A DNA stretch of 60,000 nucleotides from Bolinopsis microptera (lineage: Eukaryota; Ctenophora; Tentaculata; Lobata; Bolinopsidae), in NCBI RefSeq assembly GCF_026151205.1, contig NC_087075.1:15019628-15079627 (forward strand). Reading direction: 5' to 3'. The first letter of the stretch is position 1. Each line of letters opens with the position of its first letter. The translations under genes were made by a program, and so were the position numbers. The notes beneath the pieces are model-generated. The model searched no databases, was not told where the DNA came from, and was given only the letters and a program-made list of their open reading frames with translations. Shown piece after piece: positions 37,269 to 50,211 of the stretch.

Positions 37269-37660
37269 GTAGACGGAAATATGATCGGAACTAGGGAAGA
37301 TGTAGTTATATTATCTATGTTGTAACATCTTTGTAACAAACTTCGTACTGTTAATAACTTATACGTGGGAAAAACAGTCACCAGCCTCAGCCAAATCCTT
37401 AAAGTCCAGACCATCTGGCATTTCCTTCTCAACCTCAACAGAAGACTAAATTTTTATTGACATTGTACTGTAATTTTCACTTTCCCACCCACACCTCCCC
37501 CACCCTCCATCCCTGACACCACTCAATCACATATAAGCATTGTCCACCACATCACATTCAGCTGACGACGATTAACACATGTTTATTGAAAGCTTCTACA
37601 AGTTAAATCATCGTATCTCTTATATGTTTTTAACCCAACTCCACTCAGCTCAGCCAACGT

Positions 37661-39784
37661 GTGAATGGTCATCGCAGTAAATATTATGAGATTTTAGAGG
37701 CGAGTAGTAAGGGGAATGTTGAGAGCCACAGAGATTTTGATGACGAGAATGTTTTAGGGGCACACCTGTCACGGAAGACCAAGGATTTATTGACTCAGCG
37801 GGCACAGTTTAAGCGCAAAGACCCAAACTCGGACACTAACAGGTCAGAGTATTCTAAACTTAATAAGTTAGTCAAGAAAAGCAGCAAGCTAGACGACAAT
37901 AACTGGGCAGTTAGAGTAGCTACTGATCTTGAGGAAGCAGCGAGCAAAGGTCAGCAGCGTGAGGTATGGGCAAAGATCAAGAAGATCTCTGGTAAGAACA
38001 AGAAGCCTCAAGCATCTTGTGTCCGGGACAAGGACGGTAGGAAGATCACGGATCCCCAACAGCAGAGGGATAGGTGGAAGGAGCACTTTACTGAACTTCT
38101 GAACCCCCCATCATCAAGTGTCAACCTTGCCGACCTTGATACAGTACCACCCCAACCCCACTTTAACTCTCTCTCTTGTTCGGATGGACCACCCACCAGA
38201 GACGAGATTAGTTATTCCCTGACAAAGCTTAAGAACAACAAAAGCCCAGGAGTGGACGGGATAACTAACGAGCAACTGAAGTATGGTGCGAGTGCTCTAG
38301 TTGATCAACTAGAGTGTCTATTCAAGAAAGTGTGGGAAAAAGAGACTGTTCCTGAAGATTGGTTAAAGGGTGTGATCATTGTTATTGGGAAGAAAGGAGA
38401 CACTTCAGTCTGCGGGAACAACAGAGGGATCACCTTAAGGTCTACAGCATCCAAGCTTTTTCAGATGATTCTTCTTAAGCGGTTACATGCTGGTATGGAG
38501 TGTCTCCTCAGGGAGAATCAGTGCGGATTTAGACAGAACCGCTCATGTATTGATCAGATTTATTCTCTCCGAACTATTATTCATAACTGTCTTGAGTTTA
38601 ACATTCCTCTTTACATTAATTTTGTGGATTTCAAGGCAGCGTTCGATTCTATCAGAAGGGACTTTATTTGGTGCAGTATGAGACACTATGGGCTGCCTGA
38701 AAAATATGTCAGAATATTTCAGTCATTTTTTGGGGGTACCATGAGTGCCGTGAGGGTTAATGGGGAGCTGACAGACTGGTTTGATGTTAACTCAGGCACA
38801 GGTCAGGGTGACATTCAAGCACCTCCTGTCTTTAATTTCTGCCTAAACTTTTCTGCATTTCTGGCTGAGACCAACAAGATCATCAGTCAAGGCGCAGTGC
38901 TGCAGAAAGAGATGAAGACGGTCGAGGAAAAGGTCATTCTGGACACCGATTATGCTGATGACATGGCTATTATGGACAACTCAGGGGAAGGCCTACAGGA
39001 ATCAACTGATCTATTAGTTCATTACAGCTCCTACGCTGGGCTCAGAATAAATACAAAGAAGACCCAATGCATGGCTGTAAGCAAGTGCGCCTCCCAGCGA
39101 CCTTTCATCAAGGATGATTGTATTGAGCTGTCGGTTGAGGGTGAACCCGTCGAGCAGGTTAGCAACTTTGTCTACCTGGGTGCAACTATCAGTGGGGATG
39201 GGACAATCAACAGAGACCTGGATGTCCGTATCCAGAAGGCTAATGGCGCCTTTCATCAGCGCTGGAACATTTGGAATAGCAGAACTATAAAGACTCCAAC
39301 CAAGATCAGGATCTATAGGGCTGCTGTCCTCACCATCTTGTTGTATGGAGCTGAAGTCTGGAACACCACCAAAAAGCAGATGAAACGTTTCGAGGTTTTC
39401 CGTCAAACCTCCTTGAGAAGGATCCTTAGGATTAAATGGTTCTTTCATGTAACCAACGACGAAGTTCTTAGGAGGGCTGGCATCAAGTCAGTTGAGACTT
39501 TCATCAGTGCTGCCAGGCTACGTTGGTATGGACATGTAGTTAGAATGCCAGACTCTAGACTACCGAGGTTTCTGTTGAACTGGAAGCCAAACTATGGAAA
39601 GAGGTCAAGGGGCAGACCCCGTAAGAACTGGAAGTCCTGCGTACTCGAAGATGCTGCTAAGTTTACAGGTGTTGAAAACATCGACAACGACACAACAGAA
39701 GCTTTGGCTACCAACCGAGTACAGTGGAGACATATGTTACGCCGCCAACGCGATGTGTGTGATGCAGGCCACTCCAACGACTAG
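37661..39784 (+). mobile_element. 5'-truncated RTE-like LINE with intact reverse transcriptase ORF
   Basis: 707 open codons. A pre-RT linker (KLNKLVKKSSKLDD) leads to the RT: LKNNKSPGVDGITNEQLKYG, GNNRGITLRSTASKLF, NQCGFRQNRSCIDQI, INFVDFKAAFDS, a modified GTGQGDIQAPPVFNF and the catalytic TDYADDMAIMD. The tail has LLYGAEVW, RLRWYGHVVRMP and GKRSRGRPRKNW. The endonuclease is missing, so the copy is 5'-truncated even though its frame is open. QAPPVF replaces the usual Q-S/A-P-x-L-F. A related but distinct family from the 30.7-kb copy. Confidence 0.93.
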
Positions 39785-41362
39785 GAGGAGACCTTACCAT
39801 GTAACATGTATGTCTTTTTTCAGTTCATAATTTGAGGGAGAGATCTGATTTCAATGAAAGTTTCCATTTTGATATTTTGTGTTCTACATCCCCAGATAAT
39901 ATTAGAAAGTCAGAACAGTTTTATATTAACAAATTGAAGACACTTTATCCGTTTGGCCTGAACAATGTGAATTCCGTTTCTGGAAGCTAATTTTTCATGG
40001 TGTCCCGAATTTTATTTTTAAATCGTCCATTTTTTGTTTATATATGCAGTCTATCAATTTTTGAATTGCGTCTTTTTGATTTAATGACCTACTGCAGACT
40101 CCACATTATTATAGTATATGCCATTAATTTTGTTCCGATTTTAAACTATTCCATTTTGACGAGATGCTAAATAAATTTTTTGAGACTTTACTACATTTTT
40201 GATGAGAATTTTTGACATTTTCAAACTAACCATTGATATTATCAGATTATGTGACTGATTAAATGCTGAAGATAAAAGAAATATATTCATTTTGCTAAGA
40301 TTATGTTTGCGTTTCATTGCTCAACAGCTGTTCAAAGGATCAAATTTAAGATTGTAACATCTATATTATTTTATAAAATCACAACCTACCTACTCCCAAC
40401 ACTGCCAGGATTGCGAACCTGCGAATTTATTGGATTACAAAACAACGAAAATTACCTTGATCCAGGAAAATACAAATATTAATAAAATAACATTATTAAA
40501 CTTTATCACAAGTGTTTTAAACTCACGCTATTATAGTAAATGCAGCTATCATAATTGTTTTAAACTCTGTCTGCAACACTGCAACACTGCAACACTGCAA
40601 CACTGCAACTAAAGATTGAAAACTCTGTAACACTCTGCAAGCAACGTACCACACAACACCGCTGGTATATCTGAGACTAGCACCCTTTTTAAAGGCAGCA
40701 AGAAAATAAATATTGTAATAACATGGATATTTAAAGCTGCTTGATTATCACTCTATCACAATTCTCACCCATGGAAGTTTTAAGTACAAAAGATGCAGTT
40801 AACGTAGCAACTACGCAGTTATCATAGCAACTATGCAGTGTTGGATGCGTGCTTTTATTAAATGAGTTTGGTGGCCGGGGTTCGGGGGTTTTGTGCCCCC
40901 AAAATAATGGCACTCTGTGCGTGTGCAGTGTTATCTTGATAGATGTTGAGTTAATTTGGTAGCGGCTTCCATTAACAAAATAATACATAATATGCGGCGT
41001 ATTTTGTAATATGCAACATATTTTGATGGGTAAAGAGGAAGATTGTTTTTTGTTGTTTTTTTAATAGCTCCGTCTCCATGGCTCAGAGATTGCTGTGCTA
41101 TTTTTAGTGTTGTTATTTTTAATGTTGTGTCCTGACAAAAAACAATCTTACTCTTTTATAACCATTAAAATATGTTACATATAACAAAATACGCTCCATA
41201 TTATGTATTATTTTGTTGTAAGTTGACATGGCCAGCTGCATTTCTGTAAGGTCAAGCTCGGAAAGGTCAAGTCTCGTAATAGTTAACATTTCATTTTGCG
41301 ATCTTAAGGGACGCTTTAAAATAGCTATAGATATTTTGTTATAAAGTTATTTGCTGAGGCAA
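39785..41362. other. No gene seen; short repeats
   Basis: Contains (cactgcaa)n, five units, at about 40573-40611, and a pair of inverted aatatg(t/c)... segments near 40985 and 41170. No supported exon. Confidence 0.4.
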
Positions 41363-41632
41363 ATAAACCTAGTAACCTAGTAACCTAGTAACCTAGTAAC
41401 CTAGTAACCTAGTAACTTAGTAACCTATTAACTTAGTAACCTAGTAACTTAGTAACCTAGTAACTTAGTAACCTATTAACCTAGTAACCTAGTAACCTAG
41501 TAACCTAGTAACCTAGTAACCTAGTAACCTAGTAACCCAGTAACCTAGTAACCTAGTAACCTAGTAACCTAGTAACCCAGTAACTTAGTAACCCAGTAAC
41601 TTAGTAACTTAGTAACCTAGTAACCTGTTATA
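41363..41632. repeat. (CCTAGTAA)n minisatellite, second array
   Basis: About 33 8-bp units (cctagtaa, cttagtaa, cccagtaa). A direct repeat of about 33 bp (ttataaagttatttgctgag ...) brackets the array at about 41340-41370 and 41629-41660. Confidence 0.95.
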
Positions 41633-41812
41633 AAGTTATTTGCTGAGGCAAATAAACCTTGTACATTAAATATTATAAAGGAGCAAATACCTCCCAAATA
41701 AACCTTGCGGTAGGAGCAACTCCCTCCGCAACTCCCTCCTAAACATTAAACCATAATCCAGTCCCAAAACCTGCCACAACAATATAAAATAAGTTTTTTG
41801 TTTCTTTTTCAG

Positions 41813-43282
41813 TGAATGGTGGATGGAGCGAGTGGACGAAGTGCTTTGCCGTTTGTTGTGGTGGAATCAAGACTAGGAACCTGCACAGACCCCACCCCAC
41901 CCCACTAGGAACCTGCACAGACCCCGCCCCACTAGGAACCTGCACAGACCCCACCCCACTAGGAACCTGCACAGACCCCACCCCACCCCACTAGGAACCT
42001 GCACAGACCCCACCCCACCCCACTAGGAAACTGCACAGATCCCACCCCAACCCACTAGGAAACTGCACAGATCCCACCCCATCCCACTAGGAAACTGCAC
42101 AGATCCCACCCCACTAGGAACCTGCACAGATCCCACCCCACCCCACTAGGAACCTGCACAGACCCCACCCCACCCGACTAGGAACCTGCACAGATCCCAC
42201 CCCACCCCACTAGGAAACTGCACAGATCCCACCCCATCCCACTAGGAAACTGCACAGATCCCACCCCATCCCACTAGGAAACTGCACAGATCCCACCCCA
42301 TCCCACTAGGAAACTGCACAGATCCCACCCCACCCCACTAGGAACCTGCACAGACCCCACCCCACCCCACTAGGGACCTGCACAGACCCCACCCCACCCC
42401 ACTAGGAACCTGCACAGACCCCACCCCACTAGGAACCTGCACAGACCCCACCCCACCTCACTAGGAACCTGCACAGACCCCACCTCATCCCACTAGGAAC
42501 CTGCACAGACCCCACCTCATCCCACTAGGAACATGCACAGACTCCACCTCATCCCACTAGGAACCTGCACACAGACCCCACCCCATCCCACTAGGAACCT
42601 GCACACAGACCCCACCCCACCCCAATAGGAACCTGCACAGACCCCACCCCACTCCACTAGGAACCTGCACAGACCCCACCCCACTAGGAACCTGCACACA
42701 GACCCCACCCCACCCCAATAGGAACCTGCACAGACCCCACCCCACTCCACTAGGAACCTGCACAGACCCCACCCCACTAGGAACCTGCACAGACCCCACC
42801 TCATCCCACTAGGAACCTGCACAGACCCCACCTCATCCCACTAGGAACATGCACAGACTCCACCTCATCCCACTAGGAACCTGCACACAGACCCCACCCC
42901 ATCCCACTAGGAAACTGCAAAGACCCCACCCCACCCCACTAGGAACCTGCACAGACCCCACCCCACCCCACTAGGAACCTGCACAGACCCCACCCCATCC
43001 CACTAGGAACCTGCACAGACCCCACCAAGCCCACTAGGAACCCTGCAATATTCAGCACTGTCGAGGTAAACATCATGTCGCTCTCACAGACAACAGTTAG
43101 GCCACTAAACTTAGAAAGTTAGAATTTAAAATATAGGATAATAAGTTTCAATTAGTGACTATTTTGTAAGTATCTGAACATGTCTTGCAGATAAGTTAGA
43201 GCCAATCTTAGCAAGGATCTATCGGATAGTAGTAAGATTTTTAACGCAATAATTTTCTTCATATCCAGACGGCGAAGATTGA
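41813..43282 (+). pseudogene. Thrombospondin type-1 exon disrupted by an internal minisatellite
   Basis: After the acceptor tttctttttcag the frame reads NGGWSEWTKCFAVCCGGIKT, the start of a TSP1 repeat (WSxW, C..x.CGG.xTR). The end of a TSP1 domain, PCNIQHCRG, appears at 43042-43065, followed by a donor (CGAG|GTAAAC). An acceptor at 43268 opens a short terminal exon whose phase fits and which ends in a TGA (43280-43282). Between the two halves lie about 1.15 kb of a 20-30 bp repeat whose unit is the TSP1-like CTDPTPLGT. A TAG at 41992 and a net frame change mean the exon cannot be read through. Upstream exons were not found. Confidence 0.7.
41880..43040. repeat. Minisatellite derived from TSP1 coding sequence
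   Basis: About 45 units of aacctgcacagaccccaccc with (cccac)0-2 and actagg, length 20-30 bp, with higher-order blocks (cacagat and cacacagac variants recur in groups). Confidence 0.95.
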
Positions 43283-45347
43283 TCAGGTCATCCTCAAGAT
43301 GGTCGTGTTAATTTAGTGGAACAACACATTAACGGTCCTGGAGTTGAAAAGCATTACTTGAAGAGAAATTTCATCCAGCAGGATGAAATTAACACCATTG
43401 AACTGGAGAGTAAACCGCTGTCAGATGGCTGATAAAGAAACACGTGAACTTTAACCACCTGCACTGTTATTGTTTGGAATAAATCTTAAATTTCCCTTGA
43501 AGAGGTAGTCAGACTAAATAGATGGTGAAAGCATTTACGGATTTATTAGTTCATGAGCCTGTGTTTGTTCCTGGACCTCAACACCAACTGGTGAGTAAAG
43601 AAGTGAAGCAGGCACGTGCAGCTCCACTGTACCTTTTGTTAAACTAACTTTCTCGGAACCGAATCCTGCCCTTCCCTAGAATCCGAACAATAGCGTTTTC
43701 ATTAGTGAACATGCGCTCTAAGAATTTGCACGTGTTGAAGCATTATTCAAGAAACAAAGAGCTTTTATCAATAAACGCACCGCGGTGGTTTGAAATAGGC
43801 TGATAAGTTGACATGGTGTGGGGAGGCCCTGTGAAACAAGCTGCGCCGGTAAGACTGCTGTAGTCAGAGAGCACTGTGGAGGCGGGATTGAGGAGATCAG
43901 TTACGAATATTATATAAGAAGCGGTCTGAGGTCCAGATATCAGAAGGTAGCCTTAGTTTTATTGGACTCGTTATGACGTGTCAACTGTCTACCGGCAAGT
44001 TCCCATGCAAAAACAATCAGCATCGTGATTGAAGGGCAGGGTCCTTTTATAATTGCTTGGTTTGTTACCTTACAGTTGTTATAACCCCAATTTAAAGTAT
44101 TATAGATTTTTCTGTAACGTTCGGCATTTTGTTCAATTTTAATCAGGGTTTAACTGTATTCGGTCAAGAAAATTAGCTAATAGCTACCGTTTGACTACCA
44201 ATGATTGGGTCCTCTTCTTGTTAATTTAAACAGACAAGGAATAATTAAACAATTAGGGTTTAAGTTAAAATAAAAATCATACATACTTATAAATTATCAG
44301 TATTCACTATTCAGTAACCTTAAACCAGGATAATGTTTTTGCAACTCCTAACAGCCCTGCTAGCCCTCCTTTGCACCATACCCACTTCCTGCAAGTTATT
44401 CTAACGTTTATTTTACCTCACTTCCGACGTTAATTATTAAAAATCTAAAGCATTAATCAAAATTTTAAGGATGCTATATTCTATTCCTATCCTTGTTTTT
44501 AAAACCCTGCTGAAATTGGCGAGGTTTCAATTCCATTTGTGAGCTGAAATTGGCCACGCCAGAAGGTTGGTTTTTGGTCGGTTTTCAGTGTTTTTTTCCC
44601 GTTGCCAGGTGTATAGATATTCCTATATCGTCTCATAATACGTGTGTTCATTGTTAGGCCTTCAACGTCAGTGTCAAATAATCGCCAATGTTCGTATCAA
44701 TTAAGCAGGAGTACCCACTGCTTATGCAGTTCTTTCAAAAGCTCTACGTTAATTTCATTTCTCAGTTCTCCAATATAATATATTAATATATGATATGGAC
44801 TGAATACTGTTGTTTATTTCATCCTCAGAATCATTATTTTTAAGGTTTAATTTTGTTGACCAATTCATGACGCGCTGCTAGCTTGTACATCAACATTTCT
44901 TAATCTCAGTTAAACTGAATAACTTTATTGCCATTTTATGACATCATAATTTGAGTATAATGGTAGTTTTATGGCAGACTTTATTAATGGAGCCAAAGAC
45001 ACAATTTGTTTAAATAGGATGTGCGCAATATTCACGGTTATAAGGTGACGAAAGGAAAATCACGTTGCTTTAAAGAATCGTTATAAAAAGCATGACCATT
45101 GGAAAGCAGTCAAGAAAGGCCGCTATAAACATTGAACAGATGCCCTGCAGTTTAACAACAGTAACACGTGATGCCCATATAAGGATATAACAACGATCTC
45201 AAATCACTGATCAATAAGTAACTTAGACATCATTACCAGACAGAATGATATATTTTTTAAATAATTAACAATACTAAAGTTTTAAGGAAACAAGTCATAA
45301 ATCCTTCTGAATCCTGACCACTAGTACGAACAACCTGCACCTACAAC
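43283..45347. other. Intergenic; possible signal-peptide exon at 44333
   Basis: An ATG at 44333 opens MFLQLLTALLALLCTIPTSC, which looks like a signal peptide, but the only nearby donor (CAA|GTTATT) is weak and no partner exon was found, so it is not listed as a gene. Otherwise AT-rich. cccatataaggatataac at about 45173-45190 is a TATA-like element for the LamG gene. Confidence 0.4.
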
Positions 45348-46491
45348 ATGACTGCGTACAGAACCTTGCTTCTTATACTCCTCTTTCTAACAGCTGTGAT
45401 CTCGGACAAACCCCACGTTGCTCTAAAGTTTGGTTATGATACCTCAAGTTATATAATGATTGCCCCGGACATGTCCCCACTGGAGGAGCAGGTGTCAATC
45501 TGTGCCTGGATAAAGAAACTGAGTCCCACTTCTCGTAGAGGAGTGTGGCTTCATTACAGGACTGTGGTTAGTAGCAGTGAGATATTTCTCTCTGATAACC
45601 TTGGCTGGGCTTATCTCTTGTCTGGCAACACTCCAAAGAGTCAGACTCCGGTACATTCAGAGTGGTACCATATTTGCATTACATGGTCTTACAGCAGCGG
45701 GAAGAAGACCCTCTTCTACAATGGCGTGCAGAGTGGGACTGCCTCGTCGCGCTCTGGACAGAAGTTCTCTGTCGCAACCGGCTCTCTCGTTATCGGACAA
45801 TATCATAACACCTACAAGATGGAGGCTTCGTTTTATAGTGGCAACTCATTCGGAGGTGAAATCACAAAGTTGAACATCCTGAAAAGAGAACTGACCGAAC
45901 AAGAGGTAGCCAAAATGTACAAGTCAGGGATCTGTTCCAGCTTTGAAGAAACGCTTGAAACTGACACCCACCTTTCGTGGGAGACGCTACTTTCCGATGA
46001 TACCGAAAAACATGGAAACATTGTGAAGTTAAACTTGACCTGTCCTGATCACACGCACGAGCCAACCACTGGGATTCCTACCACGGCTGCACCAACCACT
46101 GCTGTACCAACCACTGCTGTACCAACCACTGCTGTACCAACTGAAGAATCGGAGGGGGGCTGCAACAACCGCTGGGCAATCCTCCGACTGCCTGAGTTCT
46201 ATAATAAGGTGAAGATAATATTATGAGTTGTAGTAAATTAGTAAATAATTAATCGGGGGTTTATTTATTTCATCTTGTTATACCAACAAATTGAATATAT
46301 GAGGTATGGTTTGTGCTGAAGATTGTAGGAAATTACAGATTATCTTTAATGATTTTTTTCAGGAAGTGACAGCCACCATGATGCAAGATTTGAGGGAAAG
46401 ATGGGAACTTTTAGCTGAGTTTGAAGGGCATGTCATAGATGATAGCTTAATATCCCACCTGAAGGAACATCACTGTACCAACGAACAATAA
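45348..46491 (+). CDS. Secreted pentraxin/LamG-domain protein, two exons
   Basis: Exon 1 45348-46208 and exon 2 46363-46491 join in phase 0 (AATAAG|gtgaag; tttttttcag|GAAGTG), giving 329 residues. The signal peptide is MTAYRTLLLILLFLTAVIS. Residues about 22-205 form a pentraxin/concanavalin-like jellyroll: SICAWI and WYHICITW supply the two conserved disulfide cysteines, then LFYNG, GSLVIGQY, SFGGEITKLNILKRELTEQE. A PTTAVPTTAVP mucin-like linker follows, then a Cys-bearing segment and a helical tail from exon 2. Such proteins bind glycans or ligands outside the cell in other animals; the ligand here is unknown. If unspliced the frame would end seven codons after the donor. The PTTAV repeats are a small coding minisatellite. 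Confidence 0.88.
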
Positions 46492-47877
46492 TAACTCTCG
46501 CGGTACCTAGTCTGTTGTCATTTTTAGGTTTTGGGCGTTTAAAAAAAAACGATATAGTTTTTAATGGCATTGTAAACCTTAATACTAGAAAAATAAATAA
46601 CGCAGAAGGCTATCTTTTCATTTACCACCTGATAAAACCTAAATATTCACCACTTCTTAAAATGATATATTTGTCACCTTAACATATAATTCTCTCCCTG
46701 CAGATTTACGAAACCAGGAAAAGACACAATAATACGGAGCTTAAGATGAGGATTTATTAAGCTAGTGACATTTCTGGCTTCACTGGTGACATTATGTGAA
46801 CATTCTATGAACGATATACATTTTTATAATGAACTCAACGAAACAGCGTAAAGAATCTATTAGATAAATTTCTGGTTTTAATTACTTTAAGTTTAACTTA
46901 ATCATTACGGTTTGATGAACTCTTATTGATGCGGTCAACTATAATACACAGCTTCGTATAGCTGTATAGTGTTATAAGAGTTAATAATTTTAAAAATAAG
47001 ATACAACTTATTTAGCTAGTAAAACTTCGATGGTGACATAATGCGAACTTTCTCTAAGTCTAAATAATATTTTAGTATTAACGGTTTCTGATTTTATAAT
47101 GAACTAATTTATAATTTACAATTAATTTGGGGATATATTTTTGATTCACGTGAGTTACGACGTTAAATTAAATAATTTTTGTTTTAGAATATGAATGAAT
47201 CGATTAATATCAGTTGGAAATATTTCTCCTAAATTTCGTTTCTTCATTTTGATACTTTAAACCCTAATCAGGAGTAAAAGACCACTTTCCTAAATCAGTC
47301 CAATAACGTTTTAAGTACAATAAACGGCAGTAATGTGTAATAATAGTTCATAAATTACGGACCTGATTTTATACAATCAAAAAATAGCCACATGTATATT
47401 GAGTCGCACCCACCAAACCTTACTGGCTGGCCGTGTTATAACTAGAATTGGATTAATTTAAACAGATGCAAGACGTGAATGACAGGTAAATAGGGTGAAA
47501 AATTTTGCGAAATAGGGTGTTTTAGACGACATTTGGCATTAAAGAAATTTGTAGGACAGCAATAAACTGGGATTGAAAAGAATCAAGTACTTACGTAAAT
47601 TTGGTAACTTCACTACAGTAATCTGTATTCTCCAATCAGAATTTACGACTTGCTCAGGCCTCATCGTCTTAAAATTTTGACATTTCCTACGGTCTAGGGG
47701 ACACTATTGACTATATATAGAAGTTTTCTAGAATGTTTGCTTGGATGTTATGAGTCTGACAGATATTTACTAATTTACAGTTCAAATCTTGACTGACTGC
47801 AGTCATAAACACAGCCCAGTTACCAGGCGACCATGGGGACTAGGGGGCTTATCTTTTTCTGGGATTCTATTTTTTCT
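46492..47877. other. AT-rich DNA, no gene seen
   Basis: Nothing supported beyond a short match to 15.1 kb (ttggattaatttaaacagat near 47450). Confidence 0.35.

Positions 47878-47910
<33 letters not shown>
47878..47910. repeat. Poly-G tract (33)
   Basis: Thirty-three G followed directly by five C; the longest homopolymer in the window. Confidence 0.95.
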
Positions 47911-47914
<4 letters not shown>

Positions 47915-48204
47915 CTAGCCCCCCCTCCTTCCTGGCTAAGTGTCTATAGTGAATGAATGGGAAAAGCAAGCGACCGATTTCATTCTCGGTATCATTTTTC
48001 TTTTGCGGACGGTCATTCAAATTAATATCATCTCCTTTTGTTCGGGAAAGAGAGACACTGGCAGCGGTCCACTCTACCCATGATTATGGGTTTTGGTCAA
48101 ATATAATATGAAATGAAATGAAATATTAATATATATAATAAAACTTTCAACTAAGTGGCCAAACAGCACCTGTGTGGGTGAGAATAGTATTATTTATATT
48201 ATTA

Positions 48205-48835
48205 TGCTGTTCCACCATCAAGAAAGACACTCGTAGGTCTTATTGACCCAGTTGATCGATTTAAGAAGTTAAATCAACGTACAGGAGTAATGACCAAGAT
48301 ATAACATGTTTTTATACTAATATTTGTAAAAGTTTGACAACATTATATTTAATTAATCAATTTTGTGATCCTAGTGGGTCGCTAATGACCCATTTAACCG
48401 ATTTTTCGCAGTTTATGATGATAATCACTTGCTGAGAGGCGATTTTGCACTTATGATGTCATGTATTAAGCTGAATTCAAGAAGTTACATGGACATATGT
48501 AGTAATAAGCAAGTGAGCCGAGTGGGTCGTTAATGACCCGAATTCTCTATTTAAAAAAGTTAGAGTCACACAGTATTGACCATATGTTTTTAACTTATGC
48601 TACAGTTTTTATTTCATCCTAACGTCTTTGTTTCAGAAGTTAAAGCCAAAAAACCGTGATGGGTCGTTTGCGACCCGGACGAGTGGGTCGTATGCGACCA
48701 TAGCTGTATCTTTTAAAGTAAACGAGATACAGATTAGCTTTTTTGGATATCTCATTTTTGCTGTAAAGTGACCTAGTGTGTTAAACGGCATCAAAATCGG
48801 CAAACTTTAAAACTCGTCGTCCCTAATGGGTTAAC
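48205..48835. mobile_element. piggyBac-like palindrome-rich element, copy 1
   Basis: Contains successive palindromes gggtcgctaatgaccc, gggtcgttaatgaccc, gggtcgtttgcgaccc and gggtcgtatgcgacc, and ends cgtccctaatgggTTAA. The TTAA boundary and GGGTC/GACCC subterminal motifs are piggyBac-group traits. No transposase ORF. Copy 2 lies at 51.42 kb in the same orientation. Confidence 0.6.
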
Positions 48836-49060
48836 CCTAATACAAATATTAGTATAAAAACATGTTATATCTTGGTCATTACTCCTGTACGTTGATTTAA
48901 CTTTTAAAATCGATCAACTGGGCCAATAACGACCCACTCGGAAGTTAAACCACGTCCTTAATTATTAGTATCATGCTGTTCCACCATCAAGAAAGACACT
49001 CGTAGGTCTTAATTCCACGCAAACCACGGGTGGTTGACCACTAGCCCTCCTGAGATTTGG
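48836..49060. repeat. Inverted copy of the element's left part
   Basis: ccctaatacaaatattagta ... aacgacccactcgg is the reverse complement of 48240-48330 and of 51460-51570. It is followed by a second copy of the 40-bp flank tgctgttccaccatcaagaa ... that also occurs at 48205; its reverse complement is at about 51395. Confidence 0.75.
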
Positions 49061-49797
49061 AGTCTCACGGCGATCTGCAGATCACGTCACCCAATCACTG
49101 ACGAATATAATAATGGGCAGAACTGGATTGATAGGTAGGCGAGTTAATTATCTGTTAGAACACGACCGTAATGTAGCGAGACAGCAAACAACATGTCTAT
49201 CTTTTCCCGATTCCTAGAACGTCCAAGAAGAACTATATAACTGCTGGATTCAGATTTCAGATGGCTGCATCTACTCTCTTCGCAGCTTCCTTTCTTTACT
49301 TCTTAGGGGCCGTTCATAGGTAATCGTACTGTAGTGTGACACGTACTCTAGAGCGACACGTACTCTAGTGCGAAGTCCGACAAAAACACCTTCTGTCGCA
49401 CTACAGTACGTGTCGCACTACGATCCAGGTAGCGTACTCTAGTGCGACAAAATATCCTGACTTATTTCCAAGTTCAGGTCACATCCTATCCTTCTTATGA
49501 ACCATTAAGTGATTCGTCGGGTCGGTTCACGTCACTTATTTCGAAGTGATCTTGCGAATACGATTCGTCGCTTCACATCACGTGTTTCGAAGTTATCCAC
49601 TGATCATAATTCCTTCGTGTCAGTTCAAGCCACGTATGCAGTGTGTGAGCCACTGGGTAACTCTTAAGCAGCATATGATCCTCATTCCTATCACACGCAT
49701 CGTATGAAGGTATATCTCCGATTGGGATAACAAGTTCATATGCTTGGACCATAAATAAGGTCACGATGATTCTACCAAAGCATCGAACAACATCAAC

Positions 49798-50022
49798 ATG
49801 TCTTCTTCAATCACCTTCATTCCTGGACGCACTACTGGTTCAGAAAACGTTATCCACGACGGATACCGCTACTGCCTGGATAAGAATCGCGACGACAAGA
49901 CCTACTGGCGATGCACTGAGAAGACCTGCTCCGGACGTCTCAGTCTGACGAACAGCACTACTGTGACCTGGACGCAGCTGATAGCAACCCTTCCCTCGGA
50001 GATGGATTCCTTTGCTGCCTAG
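49798..50022 (+). pseudogene. FLYWCH zinc-finger N-terminus of a deleted Mutator-like transposase
   Basis: 74 codons from an ATG with an upstream ataaataagg. GYRYCLDKNRDD, KTYWRCTEKTCSGRL has the FLYWCH signature (Gly-Tyr-x-Tyr, YWRC, C-x-G-R). The final His-x-His ligands are missing because the frame runs into other sequence after NSTTV. FLYWCH fingers are common at the N-terminus of animal MULE transposases. Confidence 0.75.
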
Positions 50023-50070
50023 TGACTACTACGAACGTACCTGGGTCGGAACACAAACCTCCTCTCCCCC

Positions 50071-50211
50071 TTGATGGGCTGCACCAACCCTACTATCTGG
50101 CGATTTATCGACGTCCTGAAGAAGGAGCAGGATCTAACCCAATGGAAGATCAACCAGAAGAATGAAGATGCTCAGACAACTACCTCCTCGCCGACTGAAG
50201 AAGTGGACTGA
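50071..50211 (+). pseudogene. C-terminal remnant of a MULE-type transposase
   Basis: CTNPTIWRFIDVLKKEQDLT then KINQKNED and an acidic end before TGA. P-x-x-W-x-F-I-x-x-L-K-K-E-Q is the usual region near the end of FLYWCH-MULE proteins. The catalytic DDE region is absent. Confidence 0.6.

Noticed and set aside
39014-39448. 144-codon minus-strand ORF
   Set aside because: Antisense shadow of the LINE reverse transcriptase.
44333-44394. Signal-peptide first exon
   Set aside because: Weak donor, no phase-compatible partner exon found; kept only as a remark.
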